From the NCBI RefSeq assembly GCF_914271435.1, contig NZ_CAJZAI010000016.1, forward strand, positions 40,750 through 104,749: 64,000 bases of DNA, written 5' to 3'. The notes under the pieces are model-generated. The model worked only from the letters and a program-made list of their open reading frames with translations, did no database searches and was not told the origin of the DNA. The DNA is from Cupriavidus laharis (lineage in GTDB: Bacteria; Pseudomonadota; Gammaproteobacteria; Burkholderiales; Burkholderiaceae). Shown piece by piece: positions 27,661 through 35,638 of this stretch (within the stretch, counting starts at the first letter, position 1; each line of letters starts with the position of its first letter). Both the position numbers and the translations under genes were made by a program.

Positions 27661-28020
27661 ATGGCCCTGGACCCTACCACCGTCAGCACCGTCCTCTCCC
27701 TCCTGCCCACGATCCTCGAACAGGCCAACAAGACCATCGACAAGATCAAGAAAGGCCGGCGCAAGGATGACGGTCCGGAAGGTGCCGCGCCGGAAACGCG
27801 CGACCCGGCCGCACGCATCGCGGAGCTGGAAGCTGCCGCCGTGCAGCAGGCCGAGGCGGTCAAGCTACTCGCCGAGCAGCATGCCATCACCATCGACGCC
27901 CTGCGCAAGGAAGCGGCGCGGCTGGACCGCCGCCTGCGGCTGATGACGACCGTGGCCATGGCCGGCGTGGCGCTCGGCCTGGGCGGCCTGGTGATTGCCC
28001 TCAACCTGCTTTTCCGCTGA
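27661..28020 (+). CDS. Small tail-anchored coiled-coil protein, unknown function
   Basis: From the ATG at 27661 the product is 119 residues; the frame is open from 27580 but without a better start. An N-terminal amphipathic region is followed by a charged linker (KKGRRKDDG). A helical stretch rich in Ala, Glu and Gln (about 45-88) follows, then one membrane helix (about 92-114) ending in LLFR. It has no catalytic motif I recognise. It sits inside the dap cluster between dapD and the ArsC/Spx-like gene. Confidence 0.7.
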   Translation: MALDPTTVSTVLSLLPTILEQANKTIDKIKKGRRKDDGPEGAAPETRDPAARIAELEAAAVQQAEAVKLLAEQHAITIDALRKEAARLDRRLRLMTTVAMAGVALGLGGLVIALNLLFR

Positions 28021-28053
28021 ACCGCTGAACCTCGGCACAAGACCCGACACGCC

Positions 28054-28401
28054 ATGACCGTCCTGCTCTACGGCATCCCGAACTGCGACACCGTCAAGAA
28101 GGCTCGCACCTGGCTGGACGCCAACGGCGTCCCCTACACCTTCCACGATTTCAAGAAGCAAGGCGTCGACGAAGCCATGCTGCGCGGCTGGCTGAAGCAC
28201 GTGCCGCTGTCGACGCTGCTCAACCGCAAGGGCACCACCTGGCGCGCGCTGTCGGACGCCGACAAGGCCCGCGCCGAGGAGGAAGCCGGCGCCATCGCGC
28301 TGATGCAGCAAAGCCCTTCGCTGATCAAGCGCCCGGTGCTCGCGCACAATGGCAAGGTCAGCGTGGGTTTTTCCGCCGACCAGTACGCCAGCCAGTTCTG
28401 A
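28054..28401 (+). CDS. ArsC/Spx-family thioredoxin-fold protein (YffB type)
   Basis: The 115 residues have the ArsC fold, with one active-site cysteine, Cys11, in YGIPNCDTVKKA. The family residue 'RPVLAHNGKVSVGF' is near the C-terminus. YffB-type proteins are annotated as arsenate reductases but are more likely glutathione-dependent thiol reductases; the true substrate is unknown. The link to dapE is conserved in many proteobacteria (yffB-dapE), which fits this position 16 bp before dapE. Confidence 0.88.
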   Translation: MTVLLYGIPNCDTVKKARTWLDANGVPYTFHDFKKQGVDEAMLRGWLKHVPLSTLLNRKGTTWRALSDADKARAEEEAGAIALMQQSPSLIKRPVLAHNGKVSVGFSADQYASQF

Positions 28402-28417
28402 TTTTTTCCGTCCTCCC

Positions 28418-29569
28418 ATGACCGCCACCCTTGCCCTCACCGAAGACCTGATCCGCCGCCGCTCCGTCACACCCGCGGACGAAGGCTGCCAGGCCGTGCT
28501 GGAAGCCCGCCTGAAGGCGCTCGGCTTCGCCTGCGAAGCCATCGTCAGCGGCCCGGACGATTTCCGCGTGACAAACCTGTGGGCCGTGAAGCGCGGCACG
28601 CAAGGCAAGGACGGCAAGCTGCTGGCCTTTGCCGGCCACACCGACGTGGTGCCGACCGGCCCGCTCGAACAGTGGCGTTCCGACCCGTTCGAACCGACGC
28701 ACCGTGATGGCCGCCTGTTCGGCCGCGGCGCCGCGGACATGAAGACGTCGATCGCCGGCTTCGTCGTGGCGGTCGAGGAATTCGTCAAGGTGCATCCGAC
28801 CCATGCGGGCTCGATCGCGTTCCTGATTACCAGCGACGAGGAAGGCCCCGCGCACGACGGCACCATCAAAGTCGTCGAAGCGCTGAAGGCACGCGGCGAA
28901 CGGCTGGACTACTGCGTGATTGGCGAGCCCACCTCGGTCGACACGCTCGGCGACATGGTCAAGAACGGCCGCCGCGGCTCGCTGTCGGGCAAGCTTGTCG
29001 TCAAGGGCGTGCAGTGCCATATCGCCTACCCGCACCTGGGCCGCAACCCGATCCACGAAGCGGCTCCTGCGCTCGCCGAACTGGCCGCCGAGGTGTGGGA
29101 CCAGGGCAACGAATACTTCCCGCCCACGAGCTGGCAGATGTCGAACATCCACGGCGGCACCGGCGCGACCAACGTCATCCCGGGCCACGTCACGATCGAC
29201 TTCAACTTCCGCTTCTCCACGGCAAGCACGCCCGAGGGCCTGAAGGCGCGCGTGCATGCCATCCTGGACAAGCACAAGCTCGAATACACGCTGGACTGGA
29301 CGCTCGGCGGCGAGCCCTTCCTGACGCCGCGCGGCGACCTGTCCGAGGCGCTGTCGGCGGCCATCGAAGCCGAGACCGGCGTCAAGACCGAACTGTCGAC
29401 CACGGGCGGCACTTCCGACGGCCGCTTCATCGCCAAGATCTGCCCGCAGGTGATCGAGTTCGGCCCGCCCAACGCGAGCATCCACAAGATCGACGAGAAC
29501 GTCGAAGTCCGCTTCATCGAACCGCTCAAGAACGTCTACCGTGGCGTGCTCGAACGGCTGATTGCCTGA
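28418..29569 (+). CDS. dapE: Succinyl-diaminopimelate desuccinylase
   Basis: DapE hydrolyses N-succinyl-LL-diaminopimelate to LL-DAP, the step after DapC. The 383 residues from the ATG at 28418 are of family length. The dizinc M20 motifs are present: His74 and Asp76 in GHTDVVP, Asp107 in GRGAADM, and Glu141-Glu142 in ITSDEEGPA. A dimerisation lid domain is inserted in the middle. It is 16 bp downstream of the ArsC/Spx-like gene. Confidence 0.97.
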   Translation: MTATLALTEDLIRRRSVTPADEGCQAVLEARLKALGFACEAIVSGPDDFRVTNLWAVKRGTQGKDGKLLAFAGHTDVVPTGPLEQWRSDPFEPTHRDGRLFGRGAADMKTSIAGFVVAVEEFVKVHPTHAGSIAFLITSDEEGPAHDGTIKVVEALKARGERLDYCVIGEPTSVDTLGDMVKNGRRGSLSGKLVVKGVQCHIAYPHLGRNPIHEAAPALAELAAEVWDQGNEYFPPTSWQMSNIHGGTGATNVIPGHVTIDFNFRFSTASTPEGLKARVHAILDKHKLEYTLDWTLGGEPFLTPRGDLSEALSAAIEAETGVKTELSTTGGTSDGRFIAKICPQVIEFGPPNASIHKIDENVEVRFIEPLKNVYRGVLERLIA

Positions 29570-29612
29570 TCGCCTGCCGATCGCTCCTCCATCGACCACA
29601 GGACCCACGACC

Positions 29613-30506
29613 ATGGCAACTCCCTCCCCGCTGCGCACCGTACGCGACCTGCTGCGCCTGGCGGTGTCGCGCTTCACCGCGGCCAAGCTCTCATTCGGCC
29701 ACGGCAGCGCCAACGCCTACGACGAAGCCGCCTACCTGGTGCTGCATACGCTGAACCTGCCGCTCGACACGCTCGACCCGTTCCTCGACGCGCGCCTGCT
29801 GCCCGAGGAAATCGACGCGGTGATGCACGTCATCGACCGCCGCGTGAACGAACGCGTGCCGGCCGCCTACATCACGCACGAGGCCTATATGCACGGCCTG
29901 CGCTTCTACGTCGATTCGCGCGTGATCGTGCCGCGCAGCTTCATCGGCGAGTTGATGCAGGAAGGGCTGGAGCCGTGGATCGGCGAAACCTCCCAGGTCG
30001 GCCCGGTGCTGGAGCTTTGCACGGGGTCCGGCTGCCTGCCGATCCTGGCGGCCCACGTCTGGCCCAACGCACAGGTCGATACCGTCGACATCTCGCCCGA
30101 CGCGCTCGCCGTGGCGCGCCGCAACGTGGCCGACTACAAGATGGAGGACCGCATCCACCTGTACGAAGGCGACCTGTACGCGCCGCTGCCGCCGGGCGCC
30201 ACGTACGACGTGATCCTGACCAATCCGCCGTACGTCAACGAAGCCTCGATGCAGGCGCTGCCGCCCGAATACCTGGCCGAACCGCGCATTGCGCTGGCCG
30301 GCGGCGACGATGGCATGGACGTGGTGCGCCGGATCATTGCCGGCGCCAAGGCGCGGCTGAACCCTGGCGGCGTGCTGGTCGTGGAAATCGGCAACGAGCA
30401 TGCGAATGTGGAAGCCGCCTTCCCGGACCTGGAAATCGTCTGGCTGCCCGTCAGCGCGGGCGAGGAGCAGGTTTTCCTGCTGACCTACGATGCCCTGCCC
30501 GGATAA
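29613..30506 (+). CDS. prmB: 50S ribosomal protein L3 glutamine methyltransferase PrmB
   Basis: PrmB methylates a glutamine of ribosomal protein L3 using S-adenosylmethionine. The ATG at 29613 gives 297 residues. The SAM motif is 'LELCTGSGCLPILAA', and the glutamine-MTase motif NPPY is at residues 204-207. The N-terminal helical domain ('AYDEAAYLVLHTLNLP') distinguishes PrmB from PrmC. It follows dapE by 43 bp. Confidence 0.94.
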   Translation: MATPSPLRTVRDLLRLAVSRFTAAKLSFGHGSANAYDEAAYLVLHTLNLPLDTLDPFLDARLLPEEIDAVMHVIDRRVNERVPAAYITHEAYMHGLRFYVDSRVIVPRSFIGELMQEGLEPWIGETSQVGPVLELCTGSGCLPILAAHVWPNAQVDTVDISPDALAVARRNVADYKMEDRIHLYEGDLYAPLPPGATYDVILTNPPYVNEASMQALPPEYLAEPRIALAGGDDGMDVVRRIIAGAKARLNPGGVLVVEIGNEHANVEAAFPDLEIVWLPVSAGEEQVFLLTYDALPG

Positions 30507-30590
30507 GCGGCAACCGGCAGTACGGGGCGCGGACAGGCGCTGCGCCCCGAGTTCTGAAGCCTTGAAACTGCAGCACCCATAACAAAAACA

Positions 30591-31841
30591 ATGACCGGAG
30601 ACGACCTCCAGACCCTGCGCACCGGCAGCGCCGCTTCCTCCCGGGATGCCGCGACGCGCGGCATCGCCGCCCTGACCTTCGCCTTTGTGCTCAGCCAGTT
30701 CTTCCGTTCCTGCCTGGCGGTAATGGCCCCGGAACTGCAGCACGATTTCGGCCTGTCTCCGGCCGGCTTCGGCGCCCTGTCCTCCTCCTTCTTCCTGGCC
30801 TTTGCCGTGGCCCAGATCCCGGTTGGCATTGCTTTCGACCGGTATGGCGTGGGCAGGCCCACGGCATGGCTGCTGGCGGTCGGCGCGGTATCGTCGATCC
30901 TGTTCGTCGCCGCGCCCAACGGCGCCATGGCCACGCTGGCGCAGATGGGGCTCGGGCTGGCCTGCGCGCCGGTGTTCATGGGCCTGCTGCATTTCGCCTC
31001 GGAACAGCTTTCCGAGCGCGATTACATGCGCGTGGTCAGCAGGTCGAACGCCATGGGCATGATCGGCGCGTTGTGCGCGACCGCACCGCTCGGCTGGGCG
31101 ATCGAGCTTTTCGGCTGGCGCGCGTCCATGTCCGTGTCGGCGCTGTGCACGATCGCCGCCGCCTATGGCGTCTGGCGCTTTGTGCGCGACACCGGCCATG
31201 CGGAGGCGCGCTGCGCCTCGTGGCCGTCCATGCTGACGCAAAGCGCCCGTCTGCTGGGCCTGGTCCCGCTGTGGACGCTGATCCCGCTATGCGTGGCCAT
31301 GGCAGCGGGCACGGCGTTCCGCAACGCGTGGAGCGGCCCCTATCTGGCGGACGTCTACGGACTCAGCTCAGGCCCCCGCGGCGTGGCGCTCACGCTGCTG
31401 AGCGTGGCCGGCTTCCTCACCGCCTTCGTACTGCCCGTGCTGGTGCGGCGCAGCTCGCTCAAGGCAACCATCCTGGCGTGGTCCTGCCTGTCGATGTCGG
31501 GCGCGCTGATGCTGGTGCAGTGGCCCGATTCCGGCGTGGCCAGCGGCGTGGCACTGATGGCGCTGCTCTCGACCATCGGCATGCTGCACCCGCTCGTCAT
31601 GGCGCAGGGCCGCAGCCTGATCCCGCCGTCAAAGCGCGGGCGCGGCCTGGGCCTGCTCAATACCTTCGTGTTCCTTGGCTCCGCGCTCACGTCGTGGGGC
31701 TTCGGGCTGATTGCCAATATGGGGCACGTAGAGCACTGGGGCGAGCCTGCGACATACGCAGCCATCTTCCTGTCGGCGGCCGTGCTGGTGGTGACAGCAC
31801 TGGTGCCTTACTTCTTCAGTCCGGCGCACGGCAAACATTAG
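30591..31841 (+). CDS. Major facilitator superfamily transporter
   Basis: The 416-residue protein has twelve hydrophobic helices in two halves, with an MFS loop motif between helices 2 and 3 ('GIAFDRYGVGRPTA'). It starts 84 bp after prmB and converges with the nitrate reductase operon. No substrate-specific feature is visible. Since prmB is a housekeeping gene, no functional link is implied. Confidence 0.85.
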   Translation: MTGDDLQTLRTGSAASSRDAATRGIAALTFAFVLSQFFRSCLAVMAPELQHDFGLSPAGFGALSSSFFLAFAVAQIPVGIAFDRYGVGRPTAWLLAVGAVSSILFVAAPNGAMATLAQMGLGLACAPVFMGLLHFASEQLSERDYMRVVSRSNAMGMIGALCATAPLGWAIELFGWRASMSVSALCTIAAAYGVWRFVRDTGHAEARCASWPSMLTQSARLLGLVPLWTLIPLCVAMAAGTAFRNAWSGPYLADVYGLSSGPRGVALTLLSVAGFLTAFVLPVLVRRSSLKATILAWSCLSMSGALMLVQWPDSGVASGVALMALLSTIGMLHPLVMAQGRSLIPPSKRGRGLGLLNTFVFLGSALTSWGFGLIANMGHVEHWGEPATYAAIFLSAAVLVVTALVPYFFSPAHGKH

Positions 31842-31874
31842 TCCGCAGCGCCGCCCATCGGATCGCCATGCTGC

Positions 31875-32666
31875 CTATTGCACCAGCGGCGTAGCCGCAC
31901 CGTCCAGCGCGATGCCATGCACGCGCGCGCGGCCGGCGAGCACCTGGACGTACTGCGAAAGTGCCGTGGCAAAGCTTGCGTGCCAGAGCGACTGCGCCAC
32001 GGCCTGCCGCACGGCGGCATACGGCTGGTCGTGACCAGGTTCACGCGACAGGATCTCCACCACGTGCAGGCCGAACCGGCTGTGGACAAGGCGCGGCAGC
32101 ACGCCGACTTCCGCCTTGCCAAAGATCTCCCGCGCGAACTCCGGCGCGCATTCTTCCGAGGTCAGCCACCCCAGGTCTCCACCCTGCGCGCCACTCGGGC
32201 AATTGGATGTCGAGGCTGCGACAACGGCAAACCGATCACCCGCCGCCTGCTCCTCCGGCGTGCGGTTTCGCACATCGAGCAGGCAGGCCTCTGCGCGCTG
32301 GCGCAGGGCGTTGACGTCAACCCCCGGCGTCACGGCAAACAGGATGTGGCGCGCATGAACGCGTTCGCCCACGCGGTATCGCGCGGCATGTGCAGCATGG
32401 TGGCGCTGGCAGGCCTCGTCAGTAGGCTGCGGAACCTGCACCATCCTCTCGATCAGCAGCTCGATCGCCGATGCGGCGGCTTCCGAGATAGCACCGCCGA
32501 CGGGCACAGGATCGTCCGCGGCCAGCAGTCCCGCTTCGATTGCTGCCTGGCGCAGCAGCTCCGTGCAGGCACGCTGGCGCAGCGCCTGAACGTCAACGCT
32601 TTCCGTCGGCGCAGTCAGCGCCACGTCGTTGACGTGCGGCAGCGCGGATTCCGTGGCAGTGGTCAT
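31875..32666 (-). CDS. Parvulin-type peptidyl-prolyl isomerase (NifM-like), last gene of the nar operon
   Basis: The 263-residue protein has an N-terminal helical chaperone-like part and a C-terminal parvulin domain ('RHILFAVTPG' onwards, with 'GGDLGWLTSEECAPEFA' and 'HSRFGLHVVEI'). No signal peptide is visible, so it should be cytoplasmic, like NifM of nitrogenase maturation. It begins 10 bp after narI in the same direction. The context suggests help in folding NarG/NarH, but that role is inferred. Confidence 0.85.
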   Translation of the reverse strand: MTTATESALPHVNDVALTAPTESVDVQALRQRACTELLRQAAIEAGLLAADDPVPVGGAISEAAASAIELLIERMVQVPQPTDEACQRHHAAHAARYRVGERVHARHILFAVTPGVDVNALRQRAEACLLDVRNRTPEEQAAGDRFAVVAASTSNCPSGAQGGDLGWLTSEECAPEFAREIFGKAEVGVLPRLVHSRFGLHVVEILSREPGHDQPYAAVRQAVAQSLWHASFATALSQYVQVLAGRARVHGIALDGAATPLVQ

Positions 32667-32676
32667 GGCAGCTCCC

Positions 32677-33426
32677 TCACGCTTGCTTCTTGCCCGGCTG
32701 GGCCTGCGCCGGGACGTTCAGCTTGCGCGAGCGCACGAGCTGGTACGGTCGGACCAGGTACACCACGGTGGCGAAGCCGCTCCATACGTGCACGAGACGG
32801 CTGAACGGGAACAGCAGGAAGATGGTCATGCCGAGCACCAGGTGCACCTTGAACGGCCACGCCACGTGCAGCAGTCCCGTGGCATCGGGCCGGAACGTGA
32901 CCACCCGTTGCGCCCAGTCCGCCAGGATCAGCATGTCGGTGGCATCGGCAAGATGCGCGTACGAGAACGGCAGCGTCACGAGGCCCAGCACCAGTTGCAC
33001 CCAGAGGATGATCAGGATGGCCAGGTCGGTGCGATGGCTGGTCAGCCGGATCCGTGGGTCAAAGATGCGCCGGTGCAGCAGCATGCTCAGGCCGATGAAG
33101 CAGATGAAGCCGGCAATGCCGCCCGAAATCATCGCCAGCATCTGCTTGTTCGATGCGGTGATGATCCACTCGTAGAACACGTGCGGTGTCAGCAGGCCGA
33201 CGGTGTGGCCAAAGAACAGGAACAGGATGCCGATATGGAACAGGTTGCTGCCCCAGCGCAACTGCCGCGCGCGCAGCAGTTGCGAGCTGTCGCTCTTCCA
33301 CGTGTACTGGTCGCGGTCGAAACGCGCCAGGCTGCCCATCAGGAACACCGCGCCGCACAGGTACGGGTAGACGTTGAAGAGGAAGTTGTGCAAGGTGAGT
33401 GGCATGATGCGCTCCTCTTGTGTCAA
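32677..33426 (-). CDS. narI: Respiratory nitrate reductase gamma subunit (cytochrome b)
   Basis: NarI is the di-haem membrane anchor that takes electrons from quinol and passes them to NarH. The 249 residues contain five membrane helices. The haem ligands His57/His67 and His188/His206 match the spacing of E. coli NarI almost exactly. The gene starts just inside the narJ end (ATGA-type overlap), indicating translational coupling. Confidence 0.97.
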   Translation of the reverse strand: MTQEERIMPLTLHNFLFNVYPYLCGAVFLMGSLARFDRDQYTWKSDSSQLLRARQLRWGSNLFHIGILFLFFGHTVGLLTPHVFYEWIITASNKQMLAMISGGIAGFICFIGLSMLLHRRIFDPRIRLTSHRTDLAILIILWVQLVLGLVTLPFSYAHLADATDMLILADWAQRVVTFRPDATGLLHVAWPFKVHLVLGMTIFLLFPFSRLVHVWSGFATVVYLVRPYQLVRSRKLNVPAQAQPGKKQA

Positions 33427-34097
33427 CGTTGACCGGCGCCCTGCCCGGACGCGCGGCGGACGACATGGACAGGTTGCTCCGTGCCCGGCCCCGCCTGGCC
33501 GGCGCTGGAACAGCCGTCGAACGCAGGCGGCTCGGCCCAGGTCTCATCCAGCGCAGGCTCTTCCGCGATGGCGACTTGCCGCAGCGGCTGCCCGGCGAGA
33601 TCGAGGACAGCCGCAAGGACGGCCACGTAGCCACTCCTGCGCCGACGCAACGCTTCGGCGATCGCCTGCACGATGTGGGCGAACTCGTTCAGGAAGGCCC
33701 GGGCGGACTTCGCCGGCTGCGTGGATGCATATTCGAGCAGGACGGTCAGGTGATCCGGCAGCTCGCCCGGTGCAAGATGCAGGCCGGCCTGTTCATAGGT
33801 CAGCACAAGATCGACCATCGCCTGGCCGCGATCGCGCGAATCGCCATGCACGTGCTCGAACAGGTGGAGCGCGGTAGCGCGGCCGCGATCGAACAGGTCG
33901 ACGTATGCCGCTTCCGCTTCCAGGCCCTCCGCTTCGAGTCGGTGCGCCAGCGCGATCAGTTCGGCGCGCCGGCCGGCGTTCAAGGCGCCATCGGCATCGA
34001 TGGCCTGCCGGACTTCCGGCAAGTGCGCGCGCATGGAGGCATCCGGGTAGCGCAGCAGATGTGCCAGGCACCGCAGCGTGTAGGTGATCGCTGCCAT
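33423..34097 (-). CDS. narJ: Nitrate reductase molybdenum cofactor assembly chaperone NarJ
   Basis: NarJ binds apo-NarG and is needed for Mo-cofactor insertion and for attaching NarGH to NarI. The start at 34097 (MAAITYTLRCLAHLLRYPD) gives 224 residues. The all-helical sequence has the TorD/NarJ family motif ending in 'HVHGDSRDRGQAMVDL'. The C-terminus is Ala/Gly/Pro-rich and less conserved. It is one base after the narH stop. Confidence 0.93.
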   Translation of the reverse strand: MAAITYTLRCLAHLLRYPDASMRAHLPEVRQAIDADGALNAGRRAELIALAHRLEAEGLEAEAAYVDLFDRGRATALHLFEHVHGDSRDRGQAMVDLVLTYEQAGLHLAPGELPDHLTVLLEYASTQPAKSARAFLNEFAHIVQAIAEALRRRRSGYVAVLAAVLDLAGQPLRQVAIAEEPALDETWAEPPAFDGCSSAGQAGPGTEQPVHVVRRASGQGAGQR

Positions 34098-34098
34098 G

Positions 34099-35622
34099 TC
34101 AAAGCTCCACCCGGATCGGGATGGTCCGCTTCTTCTCGCTGCCGAAAAGGCTGGTCTCGGTGACGCCTTCACTGCAGCCATTGCCGAACGAGAACCCGCA
34201 GCCGCCGCGCACATTGAAGGCATTCTCGGCATACTCGCGATGCGTGGTCGGAATGACGAAGCGGTCCTCGTAGTTCGCGATGGCCATGATGCGGTACATG
34301 TCCTCGACTTGTTCGATCGACAGGCCCGCCTGGCGCAGCGCGGCCAGGTTCGGCTCGCCTTCCACGTGCTTGCCGCGCTGGTACGCGCGCATGGCCAGCA
34401 TGCGTTCCAGTGCGCGCACGACCGGCGGGATGTCGCCGGCGGTCAGCAGGTTGGCCAGGTACTTCACCGGGATGCGGAGCTGGCTCACGTCCGGCAGTTC
34501 ACCATAGGCGCCGATCTGCCCCGCGTTGGCCGCGGCGGTGATCGGCGACAGCGGCGGCACGTACCACACCATCGGCAGCGTGCGGTATTCCGGATGCAGC
34601 GGCAACGCCACCTTCCAGTCCACGGCCATCTTGTAGACCGGGCTGGTGCGCGCCGCCACCAGCCACGCGTCGGGCACGCCATCGGCCCGCGCCTGCTCGA
34701 TCACGGCCGGATCATTGGGGTCCAGGAAAATGTCGAGCTGCGCCTGGTACAGGTCGATGTCCTTCTCGACCGAGGCTGCCTCGGCAATGCGGTCGGCGTC
34801 ATACAGCAGGACGCCAAGGTAGCGGATACGGCCAACGCAGGTCTCCGAGCAGACAGTAGGCTGCCCCGCCTCGATGCGCGGATAGCAGAAGATGCACTTC
34901 TCCGCCTTGCCGCTCTTCCAGTTGTAGTAGATCTTCTTGTACGGACAGCCCGACACGCACATGCGCCAGCCGCGGCATTTGTCCTGGTCGATCAGCACGA
35001 TGCCGTCTTCCTCGCGCTTGTAGATCGAGCCCGACGGGCAACTCGCCACGCAGGCCGGGTTCAGGCAGTGCTCGCACAGCCGTGGCAGGTACATCATGAA
35101 GGTGTTCTCGAACTGACCATAGATGTCCTTCTGGATGTCGTCGAAGTTGCGGTCGCGGCTGCGCTTGCTGAATTCGCTGCCCAGGATCTCCTCCCAGTTC
35201 GGTCCCCATTCGATCTTTTCCATGCGCTGGCCGGTGATCAGGCTGCGCGGCCGCGCCGTGGGGGCCGCCTTCATCTCGGGCGCCGTGTGCAGGTGGTCGT
35301 AGTCGAACGTGAAGGGCTCGTAGTAGTCGTCGATCTCCGGCAGGTTCGGGTTGGCGAAGATCTTCATCAGCAGTTGCCACTTTCCGCCCTGGCGCGGCAC
35401 GATGCTGCCGTCGGCCTTGCGCGTCCAGCCTCCGTTCCAGCGGTCCTGGTTCTCCCACTCCTTCGGGTAGCCGATACCAGGCTTGGTCTCGACATTGTTG
35501 AACCAGGCGTACTCCACCCCAGGACGGCTGGTCCATACGTTCTTGCACGTCACGCTGCAGGTGTGGCAACCGATGCATTTGTCCAGGTTCAGGACCATGC
35601 CGATCTGTGCGCGGATTTTCAT
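34099..35622 (-). CDS. narH: Respiratory nitrate reductase beta subunit (iron-sulfur)
   Basis: NarH passes electrons from NarI haem to NarG through four iron-sulfur clusters. The ATG at 35622 (MKIRAQIGMVLNLDKCIGC) gives 507 residues. The first cluster cysteines are 16, 19, 22 and 26. Further groups follow: 'CEHCLNPACVASCPSG', 'CRGWRMCVSGCPYKK' with Trp replacing one Cys (typical 3Fe-4S site), and 'CIFCYPRIEAG'. It is 17 bp downstream of narG. Confidence 0.98.
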   Translation of the reverse strand: MKIRAQIGMVLNLDKCIGCHTCSVTCKNVWTSRPGVEYAWFNNVETKPGIGYPKEWENQDRWNGGWTRKADGSIVPRQGGKWQLLMKIFANPNLPEIDDYYEPFTFDYDHLHTAPEMKAAPTARPRSLITGQRMEKIEWGPNWEEILGSEFSKRSRDRNFDDIQKDIYGQFENTFMMYLPRLCEHCLNPACVASCPSGSIYKREEDGIVLIDQDKCRGWRMCVSGCPYKKIYYNWKSGKAEKCIFCYPRIEAGQPTVCSETCVGRIRYLGVLLYDADRIAEAASVEKDIDLYQAQLDIFLDPNDPAVIEQARADGVPDAWLVAARTSPVYKMAVDWKVALPLHPEYRTLPMVWYVPPLSPITAAANAGQIGAYGELPDVSQLRIPVKYLANLLTAGDIPPVVRALERMLAMRAYQRGKHVEGEPNLAALRQAGLSIEQVEDMYRIMAIANYEDRFVIPTTHREYAENAFNVRGGCGFSFGNGCSEGVTETSLFGSEKKRTIPIRVEL

Positions 35623-35638
35623 CGTGGGGCTCCGTCTT

